Source: Malania oleifera
Lineage: Eukaryota; Streptophyta; Magnoliopsida; Santalales; Ximeniaceae
Direction of reading: 5' to 3'
NCBI RefSeq assembly: GCF_029873635.1
Contig: NC_080420.1
Coordinates: forward strand, 28,573,032-28,637,031
Length of the DNA: 64,000 nucleotides
Of this stretch, positions 49,401 through 52,400 are shown one piece after another. The notes beneath the pieces are model-generated. The model did not search any database. It saw only the letters and a program-made list of their open reading frames with translations, and was not told the DNA's origin. Made by a program: the position numbers and the translations under genes. Each line of letters starts with the position of its first letter. Position 1 is the first letter of the stretch.

Positions 49401-52400
49401 TGACATTAATTGGGTTGTTTCTGCATTTTCTATCAATGAAGGGATATACGTCCATATCACAAACTTTTGTGTAGCCCAAGTCCAGTGTGCCTCCAATGGA
49501 CCAAAAAAATCACAAAAGTTATTTACATGTCAAAAGGTCTACAAGGTCTAAGATGGCATGAACATTCATGACACAATCGTTTGTACTCCCAATAAATAGG
49601 ACAAAGTAAAGGGTCCTCATAACAGTGGAAGATCAATAAGATTGTTCAGTTGTAAAAAGTATGAATCCTTTCGTACAAGCAGTTTCTGAGTTCATCCTGT
49701 TCCTTTTTGGCTTCAAAGGACCATGTTAAGGTCTCCTCCCGGAGGCCAAGGATTAACTGAACTGAAAACTGATTACACCTTGACTTCAAAGCCTTTGAAT
49801 GAGACCTCTTCTGATTTACCAGTATTTCCCTTTGCAAAAAACCCATTCTTGAACCTCTTATTGCTTCTGCTTATGGCCAAGAACCTTGCCTTCTGCTGGA
49901 ACAGGTACAAAGAGCAAGGGAAATAGCCCCAAAATCTTATAGAGTATTTGTTGACAGATTATTCATGGTGCTTCTGTCTCTTCTCTGTCATCTGACTTCT
50001 CCCTTGCTCTGAAGGTTCATCCGAAGTCATGGTTTGATCCTTTCACCTGCTCTGCATATATCTGTGGGGTCTCACTTTTTGAGCCCTCGAATCTGCCTGG
50101 AAAAGTCTTGAAAGGAATGTAATTCTGGCTTCTTTTAGTTATGTCGAATTTTGGGTTTGAGTTGCTTCTCACTTGCCGCAATGAATTTCCTGTGTGGGTT
50201 TGGCCTTGCAGAGGACCCCCTCTCCCAAAAAATAGACACCAAAAGCCGAACTACACAGGTCCCAGTCCTTAATGCGCCTAATAAATGGGCTTTTCCCCAT
50301 TTTCAGCTCTTCCCCCTTTTGAAATTTAAACTTACTGATTTCCAGCTTCCTGCCATTCATAGTCATTCCCAGCCACTTAAAATACTAGTATGTGCATCCA
50401 TGCATTCCTTCTTCTTCCCCTTTACAAAGTTGCAATGGCTGTCACAGATCCACCTTCTACCCATCAACCTATTTCTTGTGATCTAACTCTGTAGGTGTTG
50501 AAAATTTCTGTCAGGTCACACCCATATTGAGTGAGGGCAGCAGCTCTGGAGAATAAAATTGCCCTTTTCAGGTTTCTTTGGAGCTTTCACCTGTCCCTGG
50601 TGCTGATAGTTGCTGGTTACGCTGGCAGTGCTTCAATGTTGTGTTTTCCTTTTGAAACTTGTTTTGGTAAGTTCAGATCACATGGATTCTTGATGTGTGA
50701 TGATATCCACCACCGTCCTTTTGTACTTGCAGCCTTCTGGAAACATGGTGAAATCTCAGGCATCCAACTGCTACTTTTGAGAGCACTAACATCTCTGCCT
50801 TATCCTTCTCAGAACTAGTAGGATGTGTGGCTATTGGTTCCCACTCTAAACCCAGGGTAAAAATTACCCTTTTCAAGCTTCTCTGGAGCTTTCACCTGAG
50901 CAGCTGTCTTCTACTCTTCTCCCATTCTGATAGGTGCTGATTATGCTGGCACAGCTTCCATGTGTTTTCCTTTCAAAATTTCTTCGGCAGGTTCAGTTAG
51001 CATAGATCTTTGATGCATGATGATAGCCTCCACCATCTCTTTGTACCAACAGCCTTCTGGATAGATGGTTGATCTCAGGTGTCCAATGGCCACTTTTAAG
51101 ACCACTAAAATTGATGTCTTTCCCACCCTTCAAAGTATTCATTCTCACGCTGAAACCAGGGATTAGAGCCCTTCTGTTTCCGGAATTCCTACCATTATAT
51201 CAGCCCAAAACACTCCTCCAGGTTAATGTAGAGACATCCCTTGCCTCTCCCATTCTTGGAGATGTGTAAATCATCTCTGCTTCTCTCCAACAGTAAACCA
51301 ATAGATTATTTCCAAATCTTGGAGATGTGTAAATCATCTCTGCTTCTCTCCAACAGTAAACCGATAGATTATTTCCAAATGCCATGAATCGCCGTTCTCC
51401 AAATCTCATCTTGAAAAACCTCTGCTGGTCTGCATCAGAAGAAAGCAAAATATCCAATTCATCCAATTGCATGCTGGGGCACAGCAGGGAAATCTGGTTT
51501 ACAAAAACTCATTTTTGCATATTGACACATGGTCCTAACATATCCTTACACTGCCCGTCCTTACACTCTGAAGCCACTGTCTTGCAATAAGTGGGCTATT
51601 CTCTGAAAATGACATCAATGAGAACTCCATAAATTGAGAATTCTCTGTTCAAATTTTTACTTTAGAATGTTCTTTACATGAGAATGGAGATAACATGTTT
51701 CTGGTTGCATTGATAAGACTTCCTTATGGTGATCAGATATAGAGCTTTAAGTGAGCAGTGTTTCAGCAAAAAATGCACCAAGGTGTATTTTAAAATGCAA
51801 AACTCCCCAAATCTGTACGCCTTTTGCAACTGGACGTATGCCTCAGCCAAAAAATCACACCTTTCATGTCTCACAGTTTAAGGTGTATGCATGTTTATCC
51901 CCCCACAAAACCTGTTTTCAAAAAGATTAAAAACATTTTTTTTAAAAAGGAAAATAACAGATTAGGGCACGATTGCCCTTCATTTGTGTAAGTTCCACTT
52001 CCTCCTTGATTATGGCAACCTCTCAATGAAGCATCCCCGTCGACAAAGCCTCTCTTCTACAAAGCTGTGTCAGTCTTCTCCAGGGCTGTCATCTCTCTTG
52101 CAGACCATGATTCCCAATCTTCTCCTCTCTGATGGACCAATTGGTGTCTTTGAAAATTCCTCTCTCGTCTCACATCTCAATAATTTCTCTTTCTGATAGC
52201 TTGAGTCTCTATCTCTTGTCAAGTGTCCTCCCAGTCCACATATGAGCTGCTTTTCCACTCTTTTTGTGTCCTTGTTTCATTTCTACTAGGTGTGAATGCA
52301 CGTGGCTCGGTGGCTGTCTCATTGTAGTCCATACCATGGGCATGTGGCTGGTTTATTTATTTAGACTTTAGATCTTGTTTTTCCACACTATTTTTAGTTT

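Larger units (their letters stand above)
48561..52260 (-). pseudogene. Probable upstream part of the L1 (ORF1/leader), unresolved
   Basis: This region continues upstream of the L1 endonuclease on the same strand. It has minus-strand frames such as 49029-49235 (acidic, [16 protein letters not shown]) and 51200-51472 ([30 protein letters not shown] repeated). The compositions would fit a LINE ORF1 region, but no zinc knuckle or other diagnostic motif was found. Two local tandem duplications (50557-51165 and 51255-51380) disrupt it. The assignment rests on position and strand. Confidence 0.4.

Noticed and set aside
51200..51472. Real small gene with an internal 21-residue repeat
   Set aside because: It lies in a decayed L1-like region, the repeat is a recent DNA duplication, and there is no start context or recognised domain.
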